From contig JAVTLE010000023.1 of NCBI GenBank assembly GCA_033439295.1, forward strand, positions 2,454,530 to 2,518,529: a stretch of 64,000 nt of DNA, read 5' to 3'. A model generated the notes under the pieces. That model was not told where the DNA came from and searched no databases. It worked only from the letters and a program-made list of their open reading frames with translations. This stretch comes from Deuterostichococcus epilithicus (taxonomy: Eukaryota > Chlorophyta > Trebouxiophyceae > Prasiolales > Stichococcaceae). Numbering within the stretch: position 1 is the first letter of the stretch; each line of letters begins with the position of its first letter. Shown here piece after piece: positions 22,201 through 31,087 of this stretch. The position numbers and the translations under genes are program-made.

Positions 22201-24142
22201 GGTCGCCAAGCTGGAGCGCCTCAAGGCCGGCTGGAAGGAGAGCCACACGCTGCAGGCGGCGGCCGCCGCCGGCGACTCCAGCGCCGTCGGCAAGAAGAAG
22301 GTGGGTGGCGCACGCGCACAGCTGAGAGCACCATGCGTCGTCCTTCTGGTGTCGGACGAGCAGAGGAGGCACGGCCTTGATGGGGAACTTGTCTGTCTTT
22401 TGGTGAACCCCTTGCGGCTCTGGCTGCTGCAGGAGCAAATTTTGGCATGCAAGCAGTGTGCAGCTCAGCGAAGGATGCGCCAACGCCCTGGCGCAGCGCC
22501 CGGGGGCAGACGCCTTGACCTGCTGCACGGGGGCGCGCCGCAAGCTTCCTGGCGACTGAGCGGATTCGTGCCTCTCCAGCGGGGCAGCAAGGCGGATGCG
22601 GAGCTGGACGCGCCGTTTGGTGAGGAGTCGGGCGACTCCAGCGCATCGTGCAGAGCACGTTTTCAGGGTCTGTGGGTCCCGCCCCGCAGGGCAGCAAGGC
22701 GGATGCGGAGCTGGACGCGCTGTTCGGGGAGGAGTCGGGCGACGAGGACTACGACCCCTCCGCCCCCGACCCGCTGGCGACTGGCGGCGCCGGCGGCGCC
22801 GACTCCGGTGACGAAGGGGGCGAGCCGGAGTACGCCTCCGAGGGCGAGGCCGCGCGTGAGGAGCTCGCCGAGGTGCGCGCCCTGCCTGGCATCGCGTCAC
22901 CAGGCCCTCCTTGTGGAGGCTGACGCTTGTCGAGGTCCCTGGAATGTGGCTGTCTCCAAATGACTGCCTCGTGCGCCGAGGTTCCTGAGAGGCAGCTGTC
23001 CCGAGACGACTGACTGTGCCCTGAGGCTCCTGAGACGCAGCTGTCCCGAGACGACCGACTGTGCCCTGCTCGAGTTGGCCGAGGCACTGTAGCTTGGCTC
23101 AGCTGCGGTCATGTCGGGAGCGGCACCTGGACGCCACTCCCGGTGTTTAGCTGAGCTGCTCTTACCCTGCAGGCCGGCCTGCTCGCGGATGACGAGGACA
23201 CAGAAGGTGGCGTGTCGGGCAGCGAGGGCCGCGCCAAGGCCAAGAAGAAGAAGCGGAAGCCGAAAGGCGGCAAGGGCGTCGACAAGCAGGCGCGGCACGC
23301 CAAGCCGAAGCAGGGCAAGGCTGCGGCGGCCAGCCCCGGCGGCCGCCTCAAGCGCCACCGCGACACAGGTGCGACTCTGGCTGGTATTGGTCCCGGCATC
23401 TGCTCTTGGGCAGCCTGCTCATCGTTGCATCTGGTTTGCGTCCGTCCCCTGTTGACCTTCACCCTGCACCTCTCAGGCGCGGGCGCAGGCGACGGCACCG
23501 CAGCCGCCGGCCCGACCAGGAAACGACGGATGACTTCAGCCACCGGACCCCCACGCTGCATGTCCCTGAGTGCAGGCGCGGAGGACGGCGCCGCGGTCGC
23601 CGCTGGCCTGGAGGACGAGGAGGAAGCTGCGCCCCTGGCGGCGGGCGCTGGGCTCGAAGACGAGGATGAGGACGAGGACGCCGCAGGGCCCGCCAAGCGG
23701 GCGCGCAATGCGTCGCTGTTTGACGACTCGGACGAGGAGGCGGCGCAAGAGGAGGAGGCGCAGCCAGATGCGCACGCCAAAGCGGCAGGGCCGGCGGATG
23801 TGCAGATGGAGGATGCACCACCAGAGGTCAGGCAGTCAACCTGGTTCACGGAGCCTCGCTTTGTCTGGTTCGGGAACAAAACATGTCTCCGAGTCCTTTG
23901 GAGACTGCAAAGTCCTACTTGGAGAGATCCTGCACAGAGGCTGCGGCTGCAGCCTGGCTCACAGCAGTGCAAGCGCTCTTCAGTTTCAATGCCCCTGTGC
24001 TTGCTGTTGCGGTGGGCCGGCAGGAAGGCTCACGATTCGGCTTGTCTTGTGGCAGGAAGGCGCCGCGGCGCCTGAAGAGGAGAAGTCGCCACTGGACGAG
24101 GGACCCGGCATGGACGAGCTGTTTGGCAGCGATGACGAGTGA
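13831..24142 (+). CDS. CTR9: CTR9, TPR subunit of the PAF1 elongation complex
   Basis: CTR9 is the scaffold of the nuclear PAF1 complex, which travels with RNA polymerase II and promotes H2B ubiquitination and H3 methylation. I chained 24 exons in phase, from 13831-13923 to 24056-24142, about 1220 residues, normal for the family. The N-terminus is YIPVFDSEDVISVPIG, then tandem TPRs such as APLALWLDFVKAYLAAG and PNIAPLLGLATIAFNQGRY. Later TPRs include YAANGVGAVLAEQGRLAEA, VWANAGGVALAMNN and RARWLQ-type repeats near 20700. A charged helix (KRAEAMAAAARREREQRA) and an acidic/basic tail ending GMDELFGSDDE follow, as in other CTR9 proteins. The intron at 19733-19889 is GC-AG. Two undetermined bases (20496, 20501) lie in an intron. 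A TGTAA, the usual chlorophyte poly(A) signal, is at 24290. Several introns carry partial copies of adjacent exons. Confidence 0.96.
14548..14600 (+). repeat. Decayed copy of the start of CTR9 exon 3 inside intron 2
   Basis: The bases following CAG at 14545-14547 repeat the first ~52 bases of exon 3 (14685 onward) with about nine differences. The shared core is AGCCAGGAGCG followed by AGGAGGA. The spacing is 137 bp. The copy keeps an acceptor-like CAG but drifts in sequence. It looks like a local tandem duplication that has lost coding constraint. Confidence 0.7.
14980..15030 (+). repeat. Partial copy of the end of CTR9 exon 3 inside intron 3
   Basis: The exon 3 end, with its donor CAGCTCGCGCTCGCCAAGGT (ending 14920), recurs about 89 bp downstream as AGCTCGCGCTCGCCAAGGT. 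This duplicates the donor context within the intron. Confidence 0.65.
15834..15970 (+). repeat. ~94 bp tandem duplication at the CTR9 exon 5 donor
   Basis: The donor region (ATGTGAGCGCC then CATGCGGC) starting at 15840 recurs at 15934 with small changes. Two copies of the donor context therefore sit in tandem, and only the first is in phase with exon 6. Confidence 0.6.
16135..16203 (+). repeat. (CAG)23 microsatellite in CTR9 intron 5
   Basis: There are twenty-three perfect CAG triplets, followed by TAGTAG and two more CAGs. The run lies 39-108 bases upstream of the exon 6 acceptor at 16242. It is intronic because the flanking exons (ending 15841, starting 16243) join in phase without it. The reading-frame runs of Ser, Ala or Leu that it produces are artefacts. 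Confidence 0.9.
20594..20636 (+). repeat. Short tandem repeat in CTR9 intron 16
   Basis: The unit GATCAGTCTGTCAGGTCA recurs immediately as GATCAGCCTGTCAGGTCA. It lies in the intron that also contains the two undetermined bases, so the local assembly may be imperfect. Confidence 0.7.
21110..21149 (+). repeat. Decayed copy of the start of CTR9 exon 18 in the preceding intron
   Basis: CAAGGCGCGGT followed by a CTGCG..AGGAGCGGCC pattern repeats the first ~40 bases of exon 18 (from 21212) at an offset of about 102 bp. The copy is preceded by TAG rather than the real acceptor CAG. Confidence 0.7.
22583..22636 (+). repeat. Near-identical copy of the start of CTR9 exon 21
   Basis: The first ~54 bases of exon 21 (from 22690) recur 107 bp upstream with about three differences. 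The copy encodes GSKADAELDAPFGEESGD, against GSKADAELDALFGEESGD in the exon. It is preceded by an acceptor-like CTCCAGCGG. It could be an alternative exon or a recent pseudo-exon. The real exon splices in phase from 22300. Confidence 0.8.
22977..23075 (+). repeat. Two-copy ~49 bp tandem repeat in CTR9 intron 21
   Basis: The motif GCAGCTGTCCCGAGACGAC, with flanks GAGG(C/T)TCCTGAGA and TGACTGTGCCCTG, appears twice in tandem with few differences. Confidence 0.8.
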
Positions 24143-24537
24143 GGAAAGGAAGCTGTTGATATGGCGCGGCGCCGGGCTACACTTTGCAGATGCACATGTG
24201 TCGAGCCAGATGATTCATGTGCACATCTACGGCAATTTGGCCTGCTTTCACGTAAAATGAATGCTATATACTCAGTTGCCTCCTCAAAGTGTAAATGGTT
24301 TTATCAGGCCTCGATCAAAAAGATCCAATCCCTTGCCCACCTGCCCCTGCTACAGCGCCTAATCGGGGTAGCTCAGTATTGCAAGGTGAGCTTCCAACAC
24401 GGCAACTTCCAAGTCTGTCCGTCGTGCATGCGAATTGGCCGCAGCGCTCAACAGTTCGCTCAGCGCATTGCGGGCCCCCTCCGAAAGTGGCGGATTGATC
24501 GGCGGCGTTGGGAAAGGCCCGTCTAGCGGCAGACAGC
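24143..24537. other. Gap between CTR9 and paralogue B
   Basis: The gap contains the CTR9 3' UTR, with TGTAA at 24290, and then the probable promoter of paralogue B. No exon with family resemblance is seen. Confidence 0.45.
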
Positions 24538-27500
24538 ATGTCCGTCGTGCTGCCCGAGGTGTCGCGCGGACGCATTGTGGGTGTCATCAGCCGCGCTGTA
24601 GCCCGTGGCGATGGCAACGATGGCTCCGGCGAGCGCCACTTTGAGTGTCGCTGCAGCGTCTGCCTGTCTAGGGGCGCTCCGGAGGCTGGCGATCTCTCAC
24701 CAGATGGCTGCGAGTTCCCCAGTATGGAAATGATGGCAGAGCACTGGGCTGTGGGTATGGGCATCGTTGAACTAGGAAAAAAACCATTTTTCGAATTCCA
24801 ACTTGTTTCAAATTTCAACTGTTCCAAATACGCCCGATGGCACCTGAACAACTCACTCAGCTGCTCAATCACGATGAAACGGCTAGCCTTGTTCTGTCAC
24901 AACGTCCTGCCGCCGCCATGCAGAGCCGCCATGGATGTGGGATCTGTACCTGGCGACCGAGGACGCCGCGGGCGGTCTGTGGGGCCGAAGCCGCGAGATG
25001 GTGTCCCTCATCGAAGGTGCCGTGCGCCCGTGTGCTGCACGGCACAGGCTGGTTGCGGCATGCTCTGCACTGCCTGCGGGCTGGCTCCTCTTGACGCAGC
25101 TCCGTGGCTTCGCCAGCCCTCCACCTTCCGTTCGACACCTGCTGAACCCTGCAGCGCTGCCATCCTGCCTCATGACCTGGCCTGGCCTAACACAGCGCAA
25201 CCCCGCTTGGGTCACGCGGCCACGCCAAGTAAGGTGCACAGACAAGAGCAATATGCCAGCATGCTGCTGCCCAGGCATGGCCTGGCTCCGAGATACCCCA
25301 TGTGTGCCAGTGGCGGGAGATCCGCACTGCAGAGTGTGCCGCAGCAGCGCCACCTGCCGCATCACACATTTGCTGCCTGACCTCTCGCTCTGCATGCAGC
25401 ACGGGAGCTGTCCACAGCCTTCCAGCTGGCTCCTTTTCACTGATGGACTCCACACTCTGACAGGCTTGTACATTCCCGTTTCTGTAGCCACGAAGCGGCA
25501 TGAGGCCAAGTCAAAGCGCGGCAGCAGCGCGCCGCGGATCAAGGCACGCGCTGGTGCGCCTCGCGCTGATGACATGGGCAGCTCCAGCCGCGCGGGTTGG
25601 GCCGCAGACACAGCAGCTCGCAAAGCCGCTGGAGCGGCAGCGTCGGCGGCGGCAGCGGATGCGCCCAAAGACGCTGCTCCCGATGACAAGGCAGCACACG
25701 CAGCGACTCGAACCAAGGCCGCAGCCGCCGCGGCTGGCGAGGCTGCGGAAGTGTGCGCCCCAGTGGGCCCAGCAGACGCACGTATGGGCGCCACTCCCGG
25801 CAAGGCTGCAGAGGCAAGCGCGCCAGAGCTGAGTGCAGGCATCGCAGCTCCTCGCAGGGCGGCAAGCGCTGCGACCGGCAGCAAGGCCGCAGTCACAGCT
25901 GCTGCCAAGGCTGCGGAGGCTGATGCCCACAAGGCGCTGGACACTGCTGCCAGCAGCATGGCAGAGGTAGAGAAGGGCAAGACGGCAACCACGCCGGCGG
26001 TGCCTGAGCAGGCTGTCGGGCAGGCTGCGCCGCCGTCCAACGACAAGCAGCCTCAGGCTGCAGCTGGCAGCAGAGGCCCTGCTGTCGAAGGTAAGAGGCC
26101 AGCAGTCCTCAAGGTGCTGAATCTTGGTGGACACCGGATTTGCTGCCCAGTCCAGCTAGCATTGAGCATTCATTATGTTTTACATCTCCTCGTCATTGGT
26201 AAAGCAGAGGGGCCCGCCTGCGAGTGTCAGCACACCAGTGCACGTGGCGGGCATGGCCCAATGCGAAAACGCTCCCTTATACGTTTCCATTCCCCTTGCC
26301 TCTCATCAATGCAGGAGCACGGGACGCGGCGGCAGCAGCGGCACCAGGGCGGGACGACGTAAAGCGGGCTTCCTCAGCACCAGACATGCTCAAGAAGAAG
26401 TTGCCCTTTCTTGCCCCACAGAAGCTGCAGGGTGAGTGACGAAACAACAGGCAGCAGCATGCTTGTCCTCTTTGTAAGGCAGGTCCCTGCATAGTTCGCA
26501 GCTGCATTCACCAACCTTGGCGCTACTTGGCGCTCTCTTTGATTCTCCGTAAAATCTATTTACCCCAAGTGCTGCCGCTGGGGCATCAACTCCGCAATAG
26601 AGCTCCCGTGCTTGCTACTGGTTGTGATGCAACCGATGCACTGCTGCAGGGCTGATCGGCGCAGCAGGCTTCACCAGGAAGCCTTCAACAAGTTTTGCCG
26701 AGGCCGTCGCCAAGCCAGCCGCCGCCGCAGACGCCACGGCCGCTGCTGCTGAGGCGCCTGCTGCGCCCGAGCCCGCCTCCAAGACAGGCAGCGTCGCACC
26801 AGTTGAGGTAGTAGCGGAGGCTTTCAGCAAGCATCTGCCGGCGCCCGAGCCTCAGGATGGCAGACCAGAAGATACACCCGTGGCAGACGGGGTCCGAGCC
26901 GCAGTTGCAGCGCCAGCGCTTGTGCTGCGTCCCAGCTCTCCCGAGTCGGCAGCCAGCCCGCGGGGCAGCGCAGGCAGCCCGGGGCTGCAGCACGCGCCGG
27001 GACGGCTGCCGTCGCCGCCCCGCCGGCGCCGCCGCCTGCGCAAACACCACCGCCGCTCAGGTCTGCGCTCCTCTCTCTCATCGGCATTCAAAACAACTCT
27101 GGGGTCGCTCTCACGACAACCAGCTGCATTATCTCTTGACAAGCCTCAGATGTGGCAGCGCAATCGTGATTGGATGCGGCTCAAGTCGCAACACACAGCG
27201 CTGCTCGTCCGACACCGACGCTAGCATTTGATAGTGCAGTAAAGGCAAGTGCTTGTGGATGTGCAGGAGAGCGCTCGACAGTCAACGACGAGGAGGTGTC
27301 TTCGCCGCGCCGCCGCCACCGCAAGCGCAAGCGCCACAGCAGCGGCGGCGGCGGCAGTACCAGCCCTGACCGCCGCCCCAGCCGCAGCAGCAGCGTGCCA
27401 GCCGATGGCCGGTCAAGGAGCTTCGCAGGTGAGCGGCAGCCGCGGCGACCAAAACAAACACTACTCCATTGCTGCATATATGCCACCAGCGTGCACAGCC

Positions 27501-28595
27501 ATAGTACTGCTGTGCTTGCGGCACTCCTAGCGAGTTTGGTCGCATGCCGCTGCTTCTCGTTCCACAGGCTGTCCCGAGCTTGGCGTGTACCTTCCTGCAG
27601 GACTGCCGATCCTTGACAGGCGCCCGGGCCCGCCGCTGCACCGGCCCAACGAAACCTACTTCACGAGTGAGGTCACTGCATCACTCCTTGAGAGCCAACA
27701 GCTTCTGGCACTGCCTGCAATTGCTGCAAGGATGTGTAGATGAGATATGGATGCTTCGTTCGGCTGTTGGCTGCAGCCAAACCAGACACAGAGGCAAAAA
27801 CCATTCACGTGACGGGCTTTCAGCCAGCCTATGGCGCTGCGGTGCGTTACACACAACCAAACTGCTTCCGGCCCTGTCCCATGCCTGCCTCGACGTGCAA
27901 TGCGACTTTGGCGCTGCAGCTGCTGCTCATTAGGTTGTGGCGCTGAGGCGTACATGCAGACTTTGGGCCGACAGCAAGCTTTGAAAATTGGAGCAACCCC
28001 TGCAGCGCGCATACTGCCGCTGGCAATGCATTGTTGCGGCACTGATCGGTGCTGGTGCACCGCAGGCAATTGATGCGGCGTTGCGCGCGACATTCAGCCA
28101 GTGCGGCCGCGTGGACCAAGTGCGACTGTCCATCGACAACCTCCTCAACTTGCCGCGGCGATTTGCGTTCGTGCAGTTCGACACCCCCGAGGCCAAGGTC
28201 CGTTCGTTGAAACCCATTCCAGACTACGGCAGCTGCGTGCTGCCGCAGAATGCCTCAGAGTGCCGCTCGATCGCTACTGCGTGCGCTGCCATGAGTGCCA
28301 AGGCCAAGGATCGCTGCATATAGAGGAGCTTCACATCCTGTGCTTGTGAGCAATACTTTGTAAAGCGCCTTGCCTGCAGGATCAGGCGTTCAGGCTGGAG
28401 GGCACCTGGATGGCTGGAGGACGGCTGCGTGTGAGCGCTCATGTGGGATCGCGCATGGCTCCGCGACACGCGCAGTCGGAATTCGACCGCGGCGGCTACT
28501 GGGCCGCCGGCAATCGACATGGCAGTCCTGGTCGCGGCCGCGGCCCTCCTGGCCGCTTTGGAGGGCCGTGGCCCGCCCTCTCCGGTTGGCACTGA
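24538..28595 (+). CDS. Paralogue B: CxCxxC-domain, RS-rich and C-terminal RRM protein
   Basis: Ten exons chain in phase: 24538-24754, 24924-25016, 25488-26090, 26315-26431, 26650-27060, 27267-27428, 27568-27666, 27777-27841, 28066-28197 and 28380-28595, 704 residues. The N-terminus reads RGRIVGVISRAVARG, then FECRCSVC, MAEHW and EPPWMWDLYLA. A long Ala-rich low-complexity linker follows, then Arg/Lys/Ser-rich segments (SPRRRHRKRKRHSS, RRPSRSSS). The RRM has IHVTGFQPAYG as RNP2, RRFAFVQF as RNP1 and LRVSAHV as strand four. The tail is Gly/Arg-rich (GNRHGSPGRGRGPPGRFGG). Strong likeness in domain order and intron phase marks it as a paralogue of 4491-8180; the RNP1 exon is 132 bases in both. 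A role in RNA processing is likely from the RS and RRM parts. The N-terminal domain may be SAND/Tify-binding-like. All its introns appear to be GT-AG. Confidence 0.82.
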
Positions 28596-29039
28596 CAACG
28601 CAGCGGCGGACTCATTAATTGTGTGTGGGCCACCGGAGTTGGGCGGCCGGCGGTAAACGATGTTGGCGAGCGAGACTGGGCCGCCACGAACGGAGGAAGA
28701 CTGTAGTGCGGGGGGCAGCAGATGAAAGCATACTGAAGATTCAAGTGCAGGATGTGCACAACATAGGGCTCCTTGCTAACAGACGATTGCTGGTGTCAGC
28801 GTCCTCAAGGGGCAGGTTCTGCAGCTTCCTAATTCGTGTGGGCGCAGCGCTGTACGTACTAGCTTTGTTCATCAATGCGCTGCAGATACAAGCAGGTCAT
28901 CTCAGTAGGAGGTGTCTGTCGTCTTGTATTTTGCTGTTTCAATTCTTTCCAGGAGGTCTGCGCAGAGGTCGTAAACAGCAAAACCTTCTCTCTTGAGCGA
29001 TGTGCATCGGATGCACTGGAAGCAACGTCTGAACTCTAG
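28596..29039. other. 3' region between paralogue B and a minus-strand gene
   Basis: This is mostly the 3' UTR of paralogue B. An open frame at 28724-28996 (+) contains a hydrophobic stretch, but I see no family match and no splice support. Confidence 0.4.
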
Positions 29040-29973
29040 CGTTCCAGCAGGATTTATAGGACCCAATCATTAATAACTCCGGCGTGATGAGCACCAGGGG
29101 ACCGGTCGCAAATAGATCCAATACCTGCTCAGCCAGAATCTCTCGTTCTGCTTTGCGGTAGGGGTCTTGCATGGCAGGGACAGGTGGCGTGGGCAGCAGA
29201 GCTGCCCTCGAATAATCCGCAGCTGCCAGCGTGCTCTTTACTGGCTGGGGGTGCGGCATGCCGAAGTCCGGCTCAAACACTAGCTCGAAGCGCTATCCAA
29301 CGATTTTATGTGCGGCTGGCTGCAAGTGCGTGAACGCTCGCTTGAAATTGAGGGGCCCCACCCGGAGCAAAGGAGTCAACGCAAAAGCATACTGAATAAC
29401 GACTCTGGCCAGCTGGCGTGCCAGCGGCAGTGACTCGTTATTAGACTGCCCGACCTGCAAGCGGCTCTCTGTTGTGGCGAGGAGTGTGTCACCCACCATA
29501 AGTGCCAGGTTGAGATTGGCATGCGGCGCTGCAAGCGGTGCTTGCAGCTGGGATGCATGGGTCCAGCCACATGGATGCTAGCTTTGCAGCTGTACTCCTC
29601 CTGATGCCACCTCGACGAGTTCCAGCGGGCACTTCGTGATGCATATCGCAGGACTCCGCGTATATCGACATACACGTGGCGAATGTGACCACACTGCCAC
29701 CAGGAGCTACAGGAGCAGAACTGGCGCCGCCACCTGCGGCACAGCCCATGCCAGTAACAGAGGCGCAGCCATTCGGTCTGCAACTGCTCGGTGCATGTTA
29801 CATATGGGATGCTGTCTTGGATGAAATTGGGAATTACGCCAAGATATAAATCTTTCCCAAAGGTACTTGAGACGCCAGATTTCAGTGCCAATGCAGCAGC
29901 GTGCAGACGGCGACGGGGCTACAGTGGCCTCAGCTGCGGAGGAGACGCGGCAGGAGATGACGGCCGGCATCAT
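29040..29973 (-). CDS. Unrecognised small protein
   Basis: A candidate first exon begins with two adjacent ATGs at 29973 and 29970 (MMPAVISCRVSSAAEA) and ends GTEIWRLK at a GTACCT donor near 29864. Internal exons carry APHANLNLALM (donor GTGGGT), then RQLARVVIQYAFALTPLLR, then RFELVFEPDFGMPHPQPV continuing to DPYRKAEREILAEQVLDL. Splice phases between the last three segments are consistent. The 3' end is uncertain: the open frame runs to 28939. I do not recognise the family. Balanced composition and splice consistency argue for a real gene. A further helical, Arg/Tyr-rich stretch at about 30260-30145 on the same strand might belong to it or to a separate gene. Confidence 0.4.
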
Positions 29974-31087
29974 GTTGGCGGGTCGCACACAGGAAAACAC
30001 TTGCTACTGTGCATTTTGGTATGATTTATGATGACGACCGGTCAGGTCAAGAAGCAGCATGCCTGCGGTCGCGACAAAATTTCCTTAAACAAGCTGCACG
30101 ACCAAGGCTCAAGAGACCCCCGTTGAAATGCAGGTGGCACCCTGTTGGCGGCGGCCGGCATACTGGCGCTCCCAGCGCTCATACTGAGCGCGGTAGCAGT
30201 AGCGCTGGCAGTGCCGCGGCAGAGGCGAGGGCAGCAGCGGAAGCAGGAGCGTCGACATGTTGCTGCCAAGGATCTATAATCTCTGATCGTGAACGAAGAT
30301 GCTGCGAGTCCATCAGGAGAGCTCGACACAACGAAAGTTGCTGGCGATCAGCAGGTGGTCCATTCTACATTCACCCTTTCCTGCGCAAGGAGGGGACGGG
30401 GGTCTCCGCCATGCGCCAGGCTGAAACGAGGCTGCTTGTGTTTGCCATTCGTCGCACGGCACATGAACAGCAACAAATCTGCTGGGTAAAGCAACACGCA
30501 CAATCAGAAACAATCAGGAAACCACAACGCCAGACCCCGATCTCCACAATTGTGTTGGCAGAATCCAGGTTAGCTGTGCAAGCCATACGACTAGAAATGC
30601 AGGCGATTCAGTGCCGCCGCCACTGTATTACGCTGTGTTGAGGGCGCAGCAGGCTCTGCAGCATCGCCGCTGATACTGCGCTGACTGCCCGCCTGCAGAG
30701 GCCCATCGACTTCAGGCCACCCTGCACCGCATCAGACGTCGGTCAGCAACACAGAAGGACAACAGCAACACAATGTGAGCGCACCATGACGAAGCATTGC
30801 CGTGAGGTTGCAATCACGCACAGATCTCCAGTCATCCAGAGCAATTTCGGGCAATGCAGCTTCGGTCACAGCCCTGCAGCGAAAGCTGAACACGAAACGA
30901 GTGGCTCACACCTGTATCGCTCTGCGCCTGCCGTTGCTCTTCCTCGTTCGCGTGCTCCTCCTGCAGACAACAGAACGATTCCGGCAATGGAACTTTATTA
31001 GCTTGGTCCGACTCCTTGGGCTAGCGAGGACCTCAGAACGCTGCGGAGCATATCAGCTGGAACACCAGTCATGGCGCGTGACTGGTG
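29974..31087. other. Gap with possible weak coding patch
   Basis: The minus strand at 30260-30145 encodes YRAQYERWERQYAGRRQQ, which could be an exon. The rest shows no coding pattern I can support. It includes the VAC14 3' UTR at the right end. Confidence 0.3.

Noticed and set aside
24935-26362. A 475-codon open frame starting at an internal ATG
   Set aside because: It fuses two real exons of paralogue B (24924-25016 and 25488-26090) across an intron; the paralogue comparison supports splicing there.
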